A stretch of 64,000 bases of DNA, from NCBI GenBank assembly GCA_036001245.1, contig DASYUL010000133.1, positions 3,756-67,755 on the forward strand. Direction: 5' to 3'. The stretch's first letter is position 1; every line of letters begins with the position of its first letter. A program made the translations under genes and the position numbers. The notes under the pieces were generated by a model. It did not search any database and was not told the DNA's origin. It was given only the letters and a program-made list of their open reading frames with translations. Origin of the DNA: Gp7-AA6 sp036001245 (GTDB taxonomy: Bacteria; Acidobacteriota; Thermoanaerobaculia; UBA5066; Gp7-AA6). This document shows positions 15,874 through 26,469 of the stretch, one piece after another.

Positions 15874-18435
15874 ATGAGAAGGACTTTCAGAGCAGCCGCG
15901 ACGGCGATCGCGATGACCGCCATCCTTGCGGGGGCGTCCGGGTGCTCCGCCGTCAAGAAGGGCAACCGGGTCTCGGCCGGCCCGATGCACCCCTCTCCGG
16001 CGGCCGCGACGAGCTCCCCGGCGCCGGCGGAACCCGCGTCGTCGGGTCAGGTGACCCAGGCGGCGTTCAACGAAGACGCGGACGGCGCGAGGGTGGTCAT
16101 TTCCGCCGACGCGCCGCTCCTCTACACCTCCTATGAGCCGCGACCGGACCTCCTGATCGTCGAATTGCCGGGCGTCCGGACCGCCGAAGGGTTTGTGTCC
16201 CCAGCGGCCGGGGGCGCTCTCGTGCAGTCGGTCCGCGTCGAGACGCTCGACGAGCTCGGGAAACAGGTGACTCGCCTGTCCGTCGAGCACCGGCCCGGAC
16301 TGAAGTACGAACTGCGATCGGTCGGACGCGGGCTCGCCGTGGCGTTCGAGGCGCCGCGCGAGGCGTCCGCCGAATCGGCGCCCGCCGTCGCGGAGACGGC
16401 GGTGGTCACGGAGCCCATCACCCCGCCCGCGCTCGTGCGAGCGGAGCTGGCGCACGCTCTCGAAGAGGTCACCGTCGAGACCACCGGCGAGGAGGTCGCG
16501 ATTCATTTGCTCGCCGACGGCACCCTCCAGGCCAGAGACTTCGTCCTGGCCAACCCGCCGCGGGTCGTCATCGACCTGCCCGGGGTGAAAAACGCCGTTC
16601 GCCGGAAAGTCCTGCCCGTGAAGGGCGGGCCCGTCTCGCGGGTGCGGGTCTCGCAATTCCAGTCGGCGCCCGACCCGATCACCCGCATCGTGCTCGACCT
16701 CGTCCGCCCGACACCCCACGCCGTTCGCCTCGACGGCGAGCGCGTCTCCGTCGTCGTTGGAGAGGCCGAATCGGCCGCCGCCGCCTCCCTGCCGCCCGCA
16801 GTCGCCGTGGCGCAAGCGGCTCCGGCTCCGACCCCGGCGCCGGTCGAAAAACCGCCCGAGCCCGCCCCGATGCCATCGGTCGCCGAGACGGCGCCGTCGC
16901 GAACCGAAATCGTCGCGCCGCCGCCGGCCTCTGCTCCCGCCGACGAGCCGGCGGCGTCCGTCGCGAACCCCGTTGCCGCACCTGCTTCCGCGCCGCCTTC
17001 GACCGCGGCTGCCGAGCCGGCCGCGCGGAAGCCGGAAGCGAGTCTGCCCTCGCCGCTGCCGCCCGGCATCCGCGAGGCGCGGCGCACTCGCGCAAAGGCG
17101 ACACCCGAGCCGCCCGCCGCGAAAGAGGACGCCCTGTTCGAGGCCGCAGCCGCCATCCTCGCGCAGCAGGAGCAGACTGCGCAGGCGGGCGAGCTGACGG
17201 CGTTCCAGTCACGCACGCTCGCGGAAGGGCAGACGCAGTTCACGGGCGAGCCGATCTCGCTCGACCTGAAGGACGCGGACATCAAGGACGTTTTCCGCAC
17301 GATCTCGCAGCTGACGGGGCTGAACATCGTCATCGATCCGGAGGTTCGCGGCACCGTCACCGTTCAGCTCGAGAACGTTCCCTGGGACCAGGCGCTCGAC
17401 CTGATCTTGAAGCAGAACAGCCTGGGCTACGTCCTCGAGAACAACATCATGCGGATCGCGACGACCACGAAGCTCCAGGCGGAGGAGACCGACCGGGCGC
17501 GTCTGGCGGAAGCGCGGCAGGCCGCGGAGCCGACCCGCACCGTCATCAAGAAGCTGTCCTACGCGCGCGCGCTGGAGATCACGCCCACGCTCAAGAGCAT
17601 CATGTCGCGTCGGGGCGACATCGTGGTCGACACTCGGACGAACACGCTCATCATCCGGGAGATCCCGACTTTCCTCCCCGCCGTCCTGCAGCTGATCGAC
17701 AACCTCGACACGGCGACGCCGCAGGTGATGATCGAGTCGCGGATCGTCGAGACGACGAAGACCCTCGGTCGCAGCCTCGGCATCAACTGGGGCTTCAGCG
17801 GCGTGGCCGACGTTGCCCACGGCAACACGACGAATCTCAACTTCCCGAACAACGGGGAAGGCGCCTTTCGGGTCGGCCTCGCGAACGGGCCGGTTGTCGG
17901 ATCGATCCGCCTGGGAAACATCCTCGACACCTTCAACCTCGATGTGTCTCTGACCGCGGCTGAAAACCAGGGGTTGTTGAAGATCATCTCGTCGCCGAAG
18001 CTCGCGGCGCTCACGAATACGGCCGCGCTCATTCAGTCGGGCGTGCAGATCCCGGTTCAGACCACGGTCAACAACACCACGACGGTCGTCTACGTCGACG
18101 CGACGCTGAAGCTCGAGGTCACGCCGCAAATCACCGCTGAGGGGACGATCCTGTTGAACGTCGCCGTTCAGAAGCGCGAGCCGGCGGTCGCTCTGAATCT
18201 GACGCTCGGCGCCAACGTCCCGTTGACGATCCGCGAATATCGCGGGCAGATCCTCGTTCGCGACGGCGGAACGACCGTCATCGGCGGCATTTTCCAGATC
18301 AACGACCAGGACCAGAACAACATGATTCCCGGACTCTGGAAGATCCCGATTCTCGGAAACCTCTTCCGCAACAGGACCCGCACCGAGAAGCACGACGAGC
18401 TGCTCATCTTCATTACCCCCCGGATTCTCCGTTGA
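15874..18435 (+). CDS. pilQ: Type IV pilus secretin PilQ
   Basis: The outer-membrane secretin through which the pilus passes, about 853 residues from this ATG. A GGGAGG lies 4 bases upstream, and the start gives a lipoprotein-like signal peptide (ILAGASGC). An in-frame GTG at 15829 would overlap the pilP stop. Two AMIN domains (approximately 55-150 and 195-295) are followed by a long Pro/Ala-rich linker. Then come the secretin N-terminal domains (DIKDVFRTISQLTGLNIVID, QALDLILKQNSLGYVLENN) and the C-terminal secretin domain (PQVMIESRIVETTKTLGRSL, TVIGGIFQI, LLIFITPRIL). It overlaps a further TTG-started frame at its 3-prime end. Confidence 0.97.
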   Translation: MRRTFRAAATAIAMTAILAGASGCSAVKKGNRVSAGPMHPSPAAATSSPAPAEPASSGQVTQAAFNEDADGARVVISADAPLLYTSYEPRPDLLIVELPGVRTAEGFVSPAAGGALVQSVRVETLDELGKQVTRLSVEHRPGLKYELRSVGRGLAVAFEAPREASAESAPAVAETAVVTEPITPPALVRAELAHALEEVTVETTGEEVAIHLLADGTLQARDFVLANPPRVVIDLPGVKNAVRRKVLPVKGGPVSRVRVSQFQSAPDPITRIVLDLVRPTPHAVRLDGERVSVVVGEAESAAAASLPPAVAVAQAAPAPTPAPVEKPPEPAPMPSVAETAPSRTEIVAPPPASAPADEPAASVANPVAAPASAPPSTAAAEPAARKPEASLPSPLPPGIREARRTRAKATPEPPAAKEDALFEAAAAILAQQEQTAQAGELTAFQSRTLAEGQTQFTGEPISLDLKDADIKDVFRTISQLTGLNIVIDPEVRGTVTVQLENVPWDQALDLILKQNSLGYVLENNIMRIATTTKLQAEETDRARLAEARQAAEPTRTVIKKLSYARALEITPTLKSIMSRRGDIVVDTRTNTLIIREIPTFLPAVLQLIDNLDTATPQVMIESRIVETTKTLGRSLGINWGFSGVADVAHGNTTNLNFPNNGEGAFRVGLANGPVVGSIRLGNILDTFNLDVSLTAAENQGLLKIISSPKLAALTNTAALIQSGVQIPVQTTVNNTTTVVYVDATLKLEVTPQITAEGTILLNVAVQKREPAVALNLTLGANVPLTIREYRGQILVRDGGTTVIGGIFQINDQDQNNMIPGLWKIPILGNLFRNRTRTEKHDELLIFITPRILR

Positions 18436-18452
18436 AGAAAAAGGACGAAGCC

Positions 18453-19010
18453 ATGAAGAAAAGAGCTCTGATTTTGGCGGCCCTCCTCGTGATCGCGGCG
18501 GCGCCCGCCTGCACGAACAAGGAGGGCGAAACCGAGGCGCCCGTCTTCATCACGGTGTCGCTCGACCTGCAGCCCGGATTCATCGACGTCGGATCTCCGG
18601 CGCCCGTGCAGATCCAGACGATCACGCTCGAAAGCCACTTGAAGAACGCGACGCAGTCCGACCCGCTGGGCTTCGCAGACACGCAGATCAACAGCTACAC
18701 GGTGCGTTTCCGCCGGACGGACGGCGGGACCCGAGTGCCCGCGACGAAGACCTTTGGCGCCGGCATCCTGGTGCCGTCGGAGGGACAGGCGACCCTGGCC
18801 AACTTTCCGATCATGGATGCTTCCGATCTCCAACTCTCGCCGTTCGATCAGCTGCTGCCGTTCAACGGGGGGGTCGACCGGGAGACCGGGCGAACTCAGA
18901 TCGGCATGACTTTCGACATCACGTTCTTCGGACAGACCGCTTCGGGACATCGCGTCCAGAGTCAGACGGCTTCGGGAATCCTTGTCTTTTCATGCGTCAG
19001 CTGCTTCTAG
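18453..19010 (+). CDS. Pilus-operon lipoprotein of unknown function
   Basis: A 185-residue lipoprotein: signal peptide MKKRALILAALLVIAAAPAC, with the cysteine at residue 20. I do not recognise a family. The mature part is predicted beta-rich, with ITVSLDLQPGFIDVGSPAPV and NSYTVRFRRTDGG, and ends in the unusual FSCVSCF. The ATG at 18453 is preferred over TTG 18432, which overlaps the pilQ stop. Its place between pilQ and a large surface-type lipoprotein suggests a role in the pilus or cell surface, but this is context only. Confidence 0.75.
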   Translation: MKKRALILAALLVIAAAPACTNKEGETEAPVFITVSLDLQPGFIDVGSPAPVQIQTITLESHLKNATQSDPLGFADTQINSYTVRFRRTDGGTRVPATKTFGAGILVPSEGQATLANFPIMDASDLQLSPFDQLLPFNGGVDRETGRTQIGMTFDITFFGQTASGHRVQSQTASGILVFSCVSCF

Positions 19011-19041
19011 CTTCCGGAAGAAGCAAGTAACGGAGGCCTTC

Positions 19042-21969
19042 ATGCGCCGGATCGCCATCACCGTGACCGTTCTCGCGCTCGTCGCGGGCGCCTTCGGGTG
19101 CTCGTCCGATGCGCCGACGCCCCCCAAGAGTGGCGGCCCCGGGGGAGGACAGGGACCCACGGGCTCGACCGCGCTCCAGATCCGGCTCTTCACGAGCAAT
19201 CCCAATCCGCCCGCCGGGACCTGTACGCTCATTCAGGCGATCGTCACGCTGAACGGCGCCAGCGTCCCGGATGGAACCGGCGTGGTGTTCTCGACCGACT
19301 TCGGAGTCTTTGCTCAGAACGGTCTCCCGCTGATCTCGGTCACGACGCAGAACGGAGCCGCTGTCACGGCATTGTGCTCGGAGTTTCCGGGAACCGCAGT
19401 CGTCCGCGCGACCTCGACCGTCGGCAGCGAGACCGGGTCGGCGACGATCACGATCGCGTTCCAGCAGGCGGCGGCGGGAGCCGGGCCTTTCATCTCGTTC
19501 TGCGATCCGAGCTTCGGGCCGAACACCGGCGGAACCGCGCTGGCGCTCCACGGCGGGCGTTTCTGCCCGACGTCCGGCTGCACGGGCAACGAGGCGGCGA
19601 ATGCGCGCGTGGTCTTCTTCGTCAACGGGGTCGCCCGGGAGGCGACCGTCACGAGCGTCACCAACGACGTCATCAACGTTCTGACGCCCGGGTTCCCCGA
19701 GGTCACTTCGCCGACGACTCCGGTCGAGATCCGAGTCACCCTGAACAACAACACGGCGACGCCGACGGTGCTGTCCCTGCCGAACTGCTTCGCCTTCGGA
19801 ACGACGTTGCCGACGACGCCGACGATCACGGCGGTGCTTCCCGCCTCCGGCGTGAACGAGGGCAACACCCGCGTCACGATCATCGGGTCGGGCTTCGACA
19901 GCGAGGGCGGTGTTCAGGTCTTCTTCGGGGAGGTCGAGGCGACGATCGTCTCCGTCTCGTTTAACCAGATTGTCGTGCTCACGCCGCCCGCGTTCGGGTC
20001 CGGGCGCGACAACCTGAACCAGCAGGTCGCCGTGCGGGTCCGCAACATCAGGTCCGGGCAGGAAGCGACGCTTGCGGGCGGCTACCGCTACACCCAGCCC
20101 GTTCAGATCATTGCTCTCTCGGGGCCCAACCTGCAGCGCGTGGACCAGCCCTTCACTCCGGTGACGATCCACGGTCACGGCTTCCAGGCGCCCGTGGCGG
20201 TCACTCTCGCTGGCTGGGCCGCGACGGTTCTCTCCGTGTCGGAAAGCGAGCTCGTCGTTCTCCCGGGCCGGCCCCTTCTGCAAACGGGGTGCAACGACGT
20301 GACCGGTCCGGTTGTGGTCACGAACATCGACACCGGCAACAGTGCGTCCGGTCTCTCCTTCACCTATCTCGTCGCGATAACAAAACCCGTGATCGTCTCG
20401 ATCTCTCCGCGCACCGGGCCTCCGGGCACGGTTATGACGATCACCGGGTTCAACCTGCCGCCTTCGATCGCGGACGCTTTCGTCGAAATCGGCGGGCGGC
20501 TCGCGACCGTGACCGCGGCCTCGTCGACGGAACTCACCGTAATCGTCCCCGACCTCGGCCTCGCGGCGCCACTCTGTCCGCCGGGTACGGCGACGGGGAC
20601 CCCGGTCAACGTCGGAGGGGCGGTCGCCGTCGCCGTGACGAGCCGCTTCACCAGCTGCACGACGTCCTCGGCGTCCGCCTTCCAGCCCCAGGTCGAGTGC
20701 GTCGTTCCGACGCCGACGCCGTCGCCCACGTCCCTGACGCCGCAGCCGACCGGAACGCAGACGCCGACTGCCGGACCGACCCCGACACCGACTCCGGCGC
20801 CGGCGGATCTGACGATCGCTAAGACTGATTCGCCGGATCCGGTCGTGAGCGGCACCACGCTCACCTACACGATCATCGTGACCAACAACGGTCCGGGCTT
20901 CTCGCTCGGCGTCAACGTGACCGACCCGCTGCCGGTCGGAACGACGTTCATCTCGTGCAACGCCAGCCAGGGAAGCTGCAGCGGCCCCTCGGTCGGCTCG
21001 AATGGAACGGTCACGGCCAACTTCGGCACGGTCGGGTTCCCCGGCTTCGCCACCCTCTCGATCGCCGTCAACGTGACGGCGCCTCCGAGTGTCGTCCTGA
21101 CCAACGTCGCGGTCGTGACCTCTGCGACACCCGACACGAACAACGGGAACAACACGTCGACGACGACGACCACGGTCTCGGGCGCGGTCAACGCCGACCT
21201 CGGCATCACGAAGACCGACGCCCCCGATCCGGTCGGCGTGGGCGGCAACATTTCCTACACCATCACGGTCAACAATGCGGGACCCGCGACGGCGGCGAAC
21301 GTCGTCGTGAGTGACGTGCTCCCGACGGGAACGACCTTCGTCTCGTGCGTTCCGTCCGTCGGCAGCTGCGCTGGGCCGCCTCCCGGATCGACCGGGACGG
21401 TGACCGCGGACCTCGGGACGATTCCGAGTCTCGGGTCGGCCACCATCAACCTCGTGGTCAACGTCAATGCCGGTGCGGGCAGCGTCGTTTCGAACACGGC
21501 GACGGTCTCGTCTCCGACGGCGGATTCGAACCTCGCGAACAACAGCGCGACGGCCACGACGTCGGTGACGACGGCCGCGGCGACCGACCTCTCGATCGCC
21601 AAGAGCGACTCTCCGGATCCGGTGCTCTCCGGCGGCAGCCTGACTTACACGGTCACCGTCGATAACCTCGGTGCGATTTCGGCGACCAACGTCGAGGTCA
21701 GCGATCCGCTGCCGAGCGGGACTACCTTCCAGTCGTGCGTGAGCTCGGTCGGCGTCTGCACCGGGCCGGCGGTAGGCACGAACGGCACCGTCCATGTGAC
21801 CATTGGAACGCTCGCGCCGGCCGATCCTCCCGTCACGATCACCATCGGGGTCAACGTCGTGGCGCCGCCCAGCAGCACGCTCACCAACACCGCCACAGTT
21901 CTGTCTTCGACCCCCGACTCGAACTCGGCGAACAACAGCGCCTCGGCGACGACCACCGTCAGTCCGTGA
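19042..21969 (+). CDS. Large surface lipoprotein with IPT/TIG and DUF11 repeats
   Basis: About 975 residues. A lipoprotein signal peptide (LALVAGAFGC) follows the ATG at 19042, preceded by CGGAGG. The order is an Ig-like domain (approximately 45-145, with PDGTGVVFSTDFGVF), then about four IPT/TIG-type Ig domains (signals such as GFGPNTGGTALALHG, VNEGNTRVTIIGSGFDSEG and GPPGTVMTITGFNLP). A Pro/Thr linker follows, then three DUF11 repeats starting DLTIAKTDSPDPV, DLGITKTDAPDPV and DLSIAKSDSPDPV. These are adhesive or scaffold modules of exported proteins. It ends the pil operon before a strong terminator, so it may act with the pilus at the surface. Confidence 0.85.
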   Translation: MRRIAITVTVLALVAGAFGCSSDAPTPPKSGGPGGGQGPTGSTALQIRLFTSNPNPPAGTCTLIQAIVTLNGASVPDGTGVVFSTDFGVFAQNGLPLISVTTQNGAAVTALCSEFPGTAVVRATSTVGSETGSATITIAFQQAAAGAGPFISFCDPSFGPNTGGTALALHGGRFCPTSGCTGNEAANARVVFFVNGVAREATVTSVTNDVINVLTPGFPEVTSPTTPVEIRVTLNNNTATPTVLSLPNCFAFGTTLPTTPTITAVLPASGVNEGNTRVTIIGSGFDSEGGVQVFFGEVEATIVSVSFNQIVVLTPPAFGSGRDNLNQQVAVRVRNIRSGQEATLAGGYRYTQPVQIIALSGPNLQRVDQPFTPVTIHGHGFQAPVAVTLAGWAATVLSVSESELVVLPGRPLLQTGCNDVTGPVVVTNIDTGNSASGLSFTYLVAITKPVIVSISPRTGPPGTVMTITGFNLPPSIADAFVEIGGRLATVTAASSTELTVIVPDLGLAAPLCPPGTATGTPVNVGGAVAVAVTSRFTSCTTSSASAFQPQVECVVPTPTPSPTSLTPQPTGTQTPTAGPTPTPTPAPADLTIAKTDSPDPVVSGTTLTYTIIVTNNGPGFSLGVNVTDPLPVGTTFISCNASQGSCSGPSVGSNGTVTANFGTVGFPGFATLSIAVNVTAPPSVVLTNVAVVTSATPDTNNGNNTSTTTTTVSGAVNADLGITKTDAPDPVGVGGNISYTITVNNAGPATAANVVVSDVLPTGTTFVSCVPSVGSCAGPPPGSTGTVTADLGTIPSLGSATINLVVNVNAGAGSVVSNTATVSSPTADSNLANNSATATTSVTTAAATDLSIAKSDSPDPVLSGGSLTYTVTVDNLGAISATNVEVSDPLPSGTTFQSCVSSVGVCTGPAVGTNGTVHVTIGTLAPADPPVTITIGVNVVAPPSSTLTNTATVLSSTPDSNSANNSASATTTVSP

Positions 21970-21992
21970 TTCCTCTTCGCCTTTCGTTCGTT

Positions 21993-22021
21993 GCCGCCCC
22001 CTTCGGGGGGCGGCTTTGTTT
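21993..22021 (+). terminator. Rho-independent terminator of the pil operon
   Basis: A perfect 9-bp GC stem (GCCGCCCCC / GGGGGCGGC) with a TTCG tetraloop, followed by TTTGTTT. It lies 24 bases after the stop of the large lipoprotein. Confidence 0.85.
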
Positions 22022-22029
22022 CGTGCCTC

Positions 22030-23097
22030 ATGGCTGACGCCGACTCGCGCATCCGGGAGCTCGAGACGCGCGTTGCCCGCGAGCCGGGCTCGCGCTTCTT
22101 CGTGCCGCTCGCCGAGGAGTACCGGAAGGCGGGCCGGCTCCCCGACGCGATCAAAGCCCTCGAGTCCGGGCTCGCCCTTCACGAGGGTTACGTGGCCGCG
22201 CGAATCGCGCTCGCCCGCGCCCATCTCGAGGCGGGCCGCATCGACGACTCCATGGCGGCGTTCTCGAAGGCCCTGGCCGAGGATCCGTCGAACCTGGTTG
22301 CCGCGAAGGCCCTGGGCGACCTGCACCTCTCGCGCGGAGAGCCGCTCGACGCCCTGAAGAGATATCTGCGCTACCGGGCCATCTCCGGCGATCGGCGGCT
22401 CGACGCCCTGATCCACCGCCTCGAGGCCGAGACGGGTCCCGATCAGACGCCGGACGTGACGACGGCGCCTCCGCACCCGCCGGCAGTCCCCGGAAGCCCG
22501 ATCGATTCGGCGAGTCCGATCGCGCCTCCGGCCGCCCTCGCCGACCCGATGGCGATTCCGCCATTCGAGTTCACACCCAGACGCCATACGGATCCGAACG
22601 ACATCAGCGGGATCTCCTACAAGCGGCCCTCCCGACCCGTTGAAGCCGCATCGGAGGCGCCCGAAGTCCCCTCGCGGGACGTCTCTCTCGACGCCCTCGC
22701 TTCCACACCGAGGGTCGAAGAGGAAATCATCACCCGGAAGATCCGTCTCCCGGAAGCGACGTGGCCCTTCGAGCCCGCCGCGCCGACGGCGGCCGCCGCC
22801 CCGACTCCGCAAGCCGAGCCGGCTCCGTTGACCGGCCGCACCCTCGCCGACCTCTACTTCGAGCAGGAGCACTATCCGGAGGCGGCGCGGGTCTTCGGGG
22901 AGCTCCTCTCCGCCGACGCGAGCAACGAGGAGCTCCGCCGTCTCCGCGACGAAGCCGCGCGCCTCGCTCAGAGCCCCCCGCCCCCCGCGCTTCCCGCCGG
23001 CGATCCGGGGCGCGAACGGCGCCTCGCGAAGATTCAGACTTTGAACGAGTGGCTGGCCGTGATACAGACGGGAGCCGAAAAACGGTTCGGTTCCTGA
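22030..23097 (+). CDS. TPR-repeat protein
   Basis: 355 residues starting MADADSRIRELETRVAREP. Three or more TPR-like repeats occupy the first 130 residues (FFVPLAEEYRKAGRLPDAIK, AARIALARAHLEAGRIDDSM, VAAKALGDLHLSRGEPLDAL). A long Pro/Ala-rich linker is followed by another TPR unit near the C-terminus (TLADLYFEQEHYPEAARVFG). There is no signal peptide, so it is probably cytoplasmic. The ATG sits only 8 bases after the upstream terminator, with no SD. The roadblock gene starts 6 bases after its stop, so the two may function together. Confidence 0.85.
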   Translation: MADADSRIRELETRVAREPGSRFFVPLAEEYRKAGRLPDAIKALESGLALHEGYVAARIALARAHLEAGRIDDSMAAFSKALAEDPSNLVAAKALGDLHLSRGEPLDALKRYLRYRAISGDRRLDALIHRLEAETGPDQTPDVTTAPPHPPAVPGSPIDSASPIAPPAALADPMAIPPFEFTPRRHTDPNDISGISYKRPSRPVEAASEAPEVPSRDVSLDALASTPRVEEEIITRKIRLPEATWPFEPAAPTAAAAPTPQAEPAPLTGRTLADLYFEQEHYPEAARVFGELLSADASNEELRRLRDEAARLAQSPPPPALPAGDPGRERRLAKIQTLNEWLAVIQTGAEKRFGS

Positions 23098-23103
23098 GCT
23101 CCC

Positions 23104-23466
23104 ATGGGCGCTTTCGCCGAAACTCTTCGCCGCATCTCCGACCGTGTCGACGGCACGCGGGCGGTTTCGCTCGTCGGCGCCGACGGCATACCGGTCGAAA
23201 CCTGGGGCTCGACGGAAGGTCTTTCCATGGAGACGGTTGCGGCGGAGATGGGCGGTCTCCTCAAAGCGGCACGCAACGCGGGGATGGCCGCCGGAGCGGG
23301 CCCGGTGCGCGAGGTCGCCACGGTGGCGGACGGCGCCATCACGGTCCTCTCGCGGGTGACCGGGGAGTATTATCTGCTGCTGCTGCTGGGTCGGGAGGGC
23401 AACCTCGGGCGCGGCCGATTCGAGCTTCGCAAGGCCGCTGCGGCTCTCGAAAAGGAGCTTTTGTAG
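23104..23466 (+). CDS. Roadblock/LC7-domain protein
   Basis: 120 residues, a single roadblock/LC7 fold like MglB: RAVSLVGADGIPVETWG, then AAEMGGLLKAARNAGM and the beta stretch AITVLSRVTGEYYLLLLLG. Such proteins dimerise and often act as GTPase-activating partners of small Ras-like GTPases such as MglA in polarity and motility. No MglA-type gene is in the window. It lies between a TPR protein and accB with short gaps, probably one transcript. The nearby pil operon makes a motility role plausible but unproven. Confidence 0.85.
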   Translation: MGAFAETLRRISDRVDGTRAVSLVGADGIPVETWGSTEGLSMETVAAEMGGLLKAARNAGMAAGAGPVREVATVADGAITVLSRVTGEYYLLLLLGREGNLGRGRFELRKAAAALEKELL

Positions 23467-23472
23467 GAAGCG

Positions 23473-23931
23473 ATGCTCTCTTTCAAGGAAATCAAGGAAT
23501 TGATCGACCTCGTCTCGGAGCGGGGGCTCGCCGGAGTCGAGATCGAGCGCACGGGATTCCGGCTCCGCATCGAAGGCGGCCGCCCCGTCGTGAACGGGAC
23601 GGTCGAAGGGGTGCCGGTCGCTTCGGGGAGCTCGGCCCTGACCGCTGCGGCGTCGACCGCGACGCCGGCGGAGAAGGAGGCCGAGGACGTCCACGTCATT
23701 ACCTCGCCGATCGTCGGGACGTTCTACCGTTCCCCGTCTCCCGAGTCGGAACCGTTCGCCGAGGTCGGAGCAAAGGTCGCCAAGGGCAAGACCCTCTGCA
23801 TCATCGAGTCGATGAAGCTCATGAACGAGATCGAGTCCGACGTCGAGGGTGAGATCGTCGCCGTCTACGCGCGCAACGGCCAGCCGGTCGAGTACGGGGA
23901 GAAGCTCTTCGGGATCCGGCTGGCGGCGTAG
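23473..23931 (+). CDS. accB: Biotin carboxyl carrier protein of acetyl-CoA carboxylase
   Basis: A 152-residue carrier for the first step of fatty acid synthesis. The N-terminus (MLSFKEIKELIDLVSERGLA) is the AccB dimerisation region; a short Ala/Thr linker follows. The C-terminal biotinyl domain carries the ESMKLMNEI motif with biotin on K115, and SPIVGTFYRSPSPESEPF is the characteristic thumb-containing region of AccB. It is followed 13 bases later by accC. The carboxyltransferase genes accA and accD are not in the window. Confidence 0.96.
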   Translation: MLSFKEIKELIDLVSERGLAGVEIERTGFRLRIEGGRPVVNGTVEGVPVASGSSALTAAASTATPAEKEAEDVHVITSPIVGTFYRSPSPESEPFAEVGAKVAKGKTLCIIESMKLMNEIESDVEGEIVAVYARNGQPVEYGEKLFGIRLAA

Positions 23932-23944
23932 TCGCCACTGACGC

Positions 23945-25288
<1,344 letters not shown>

Positions 25289-25297
25289 GAGGGGTTC

Positions 25298-26443
25298 GTC
25301 AAGCTCCCTCCGATCTACGCGATCACGGACGGCACCGCGTCGACGGCGGCGGACGTCGCCGACCGCGCCGGGCGTCTGTTCTCCGTCGGGATTCGCCTGC
25401 TCCAGGTGCGGGAGCGCCGCCTCGACGATCCCGCGCTCCTCGCCGCGGTCGAATCGGCGGATCGGCGGGCGGGCGACGTCGGCGCGACCGTCATCGTGAA
25501 CGATCGCGTGGACGTGGCGAGACTCGCCGGAGTCGGCGTTCACCTGGGAGAGGAGGACCTCCCGGCCGCCTCGGCCCGGCCGCAGCTCTCCGCCGGCGCT
25601 CCTCTGGGCGTTTCCACGCATGATCCCTCGGCGGCCAGCGACGCCTTTGCCGACCCCGCCTGCGACTACGTCGCCTTCGGTCCGATCTTCGACAGCTCGA
25701 CCAAACCCGGCCGCGCGGCGCAGGGCGTCGCCGCCCTTGCCGCGGTCGCGCGGGAGAAGACGAAGCCCCTCGTCGCGGTCGGCGGCATCACCGAAGAGCG
25801 GCTGGACGCGGTTCTCGACGCCGGCGCGGACTCGGCGGCCGTGATCGGAGCGCTTTCCGCCGCCGGCCGGCTCGAGGAAAACGCTCGCGACCTCCTCGAT
25901 CGCTCGCGCCGTCGATCTCCGCCCGGCCGCATCTTCCTCGTCGGGTTCATGGGAAGCGGGAAGACGGCGATCGGACGGCGCATCGCCGAGCGCCTGCGCG
26001 TTCCGTTCGTCGACCTCGACGCCGAGATCGAGCGCACGTCGGGTCTCACGGTGCGCGCGATCTTCGAAACCTCCGGCGAAGCCGCATTCCGCGAGCGCGA
26101 GGCGGCGTTCCTCGGGGGGACGGAAGCTCTGCCAGACGCCCTCATCGCGACGGGCGGCGGCTCATGGGTATCCGAGCCGAATCGCCGGACGATCACGCGT
26201 CTGGGAACCGCGGTCTACCTCGACGTTCCGTTCGACGTCGTCCGATCGCGCCTGACGGGGAAGATCGACCGCCCGCTCTTCGTCAGCGCCGCGCAGGCAG
26301 CGGCGCTCTTCGCCGAGCGCGAGCCGTCCTATAGAATGGCGGCCGTCCGCGTTGCCCTGACGGGTCGAGAGTCGATCGAAGAGTCCGCAGACAGAGTGCT
26401 CTCCGCCGTGTACGACCGGCGAGAGCTGGGAGTTGTCCTCTAG
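25298..26443 (+). CDS. ThiE-AroK fusion: thiamine phosphate synthase plus shikimate kinase
   Basis: One frame encodes two enzymes. About residues 1-200 are a ThiE/TenI TIM barrel: PPIYAITD, VIVNDRVDVA, GVHLGEEDLP, DYVAFGPIFDSSTKPG and LVAVGGIT. About 209-381 are shikimate kinase: P-loop GFMGSGKT, FVDLDAEIERTSGLTVRAIF, GEAAFREREAAFL, ATGGGSWV and LTGKIDRPLF. It would join thiamine and aromatic amino acid synthesis in one chain. The start is odd. An AGGAGG at 25287-25292 lies at the right distance from 25298, but the codons there are GTC AAG CTC. The first ordinary in-frame start, GTG 25406, would delete the first barrel strands. The start given is therefore approximate. Confidence 0.88.
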   Translation, partial: VKLPPIYAITDGTASTAADVADRAGRLFSVGIRLLQVRERRLDDPALLAAVESADRRAGDVGATVIVNDRVDVARLAGVGVHLGEEDLPAASARPQLSAGAPLGVSTHDPSAASDAFADPACDYVAFGPIFDSSTKPGRAAQGVAALAAVAREKTKPLVAVGGITEERLDAVLDAGADSAAVIGALSAAGRLEENARDLLDRSRRRSPPGRIFLVGFMGSGKTAIGRRIAERLRVPFVDLDAEIERTSGLTVRAIFETSGEAAFREREAAFLGGTEALPDALIATGGGSWVSEPNRRTITRLGTAVYLDVPFDVVRSRLTGKIDRPLFVSAAQAAALFAEREPSYRMAAVRVALTGRESIEESADRVLSAVYDRRELGVVL

Positions 26444-26469
26444 AGCCCCGGATCCCGGGGTCGCAGGCC

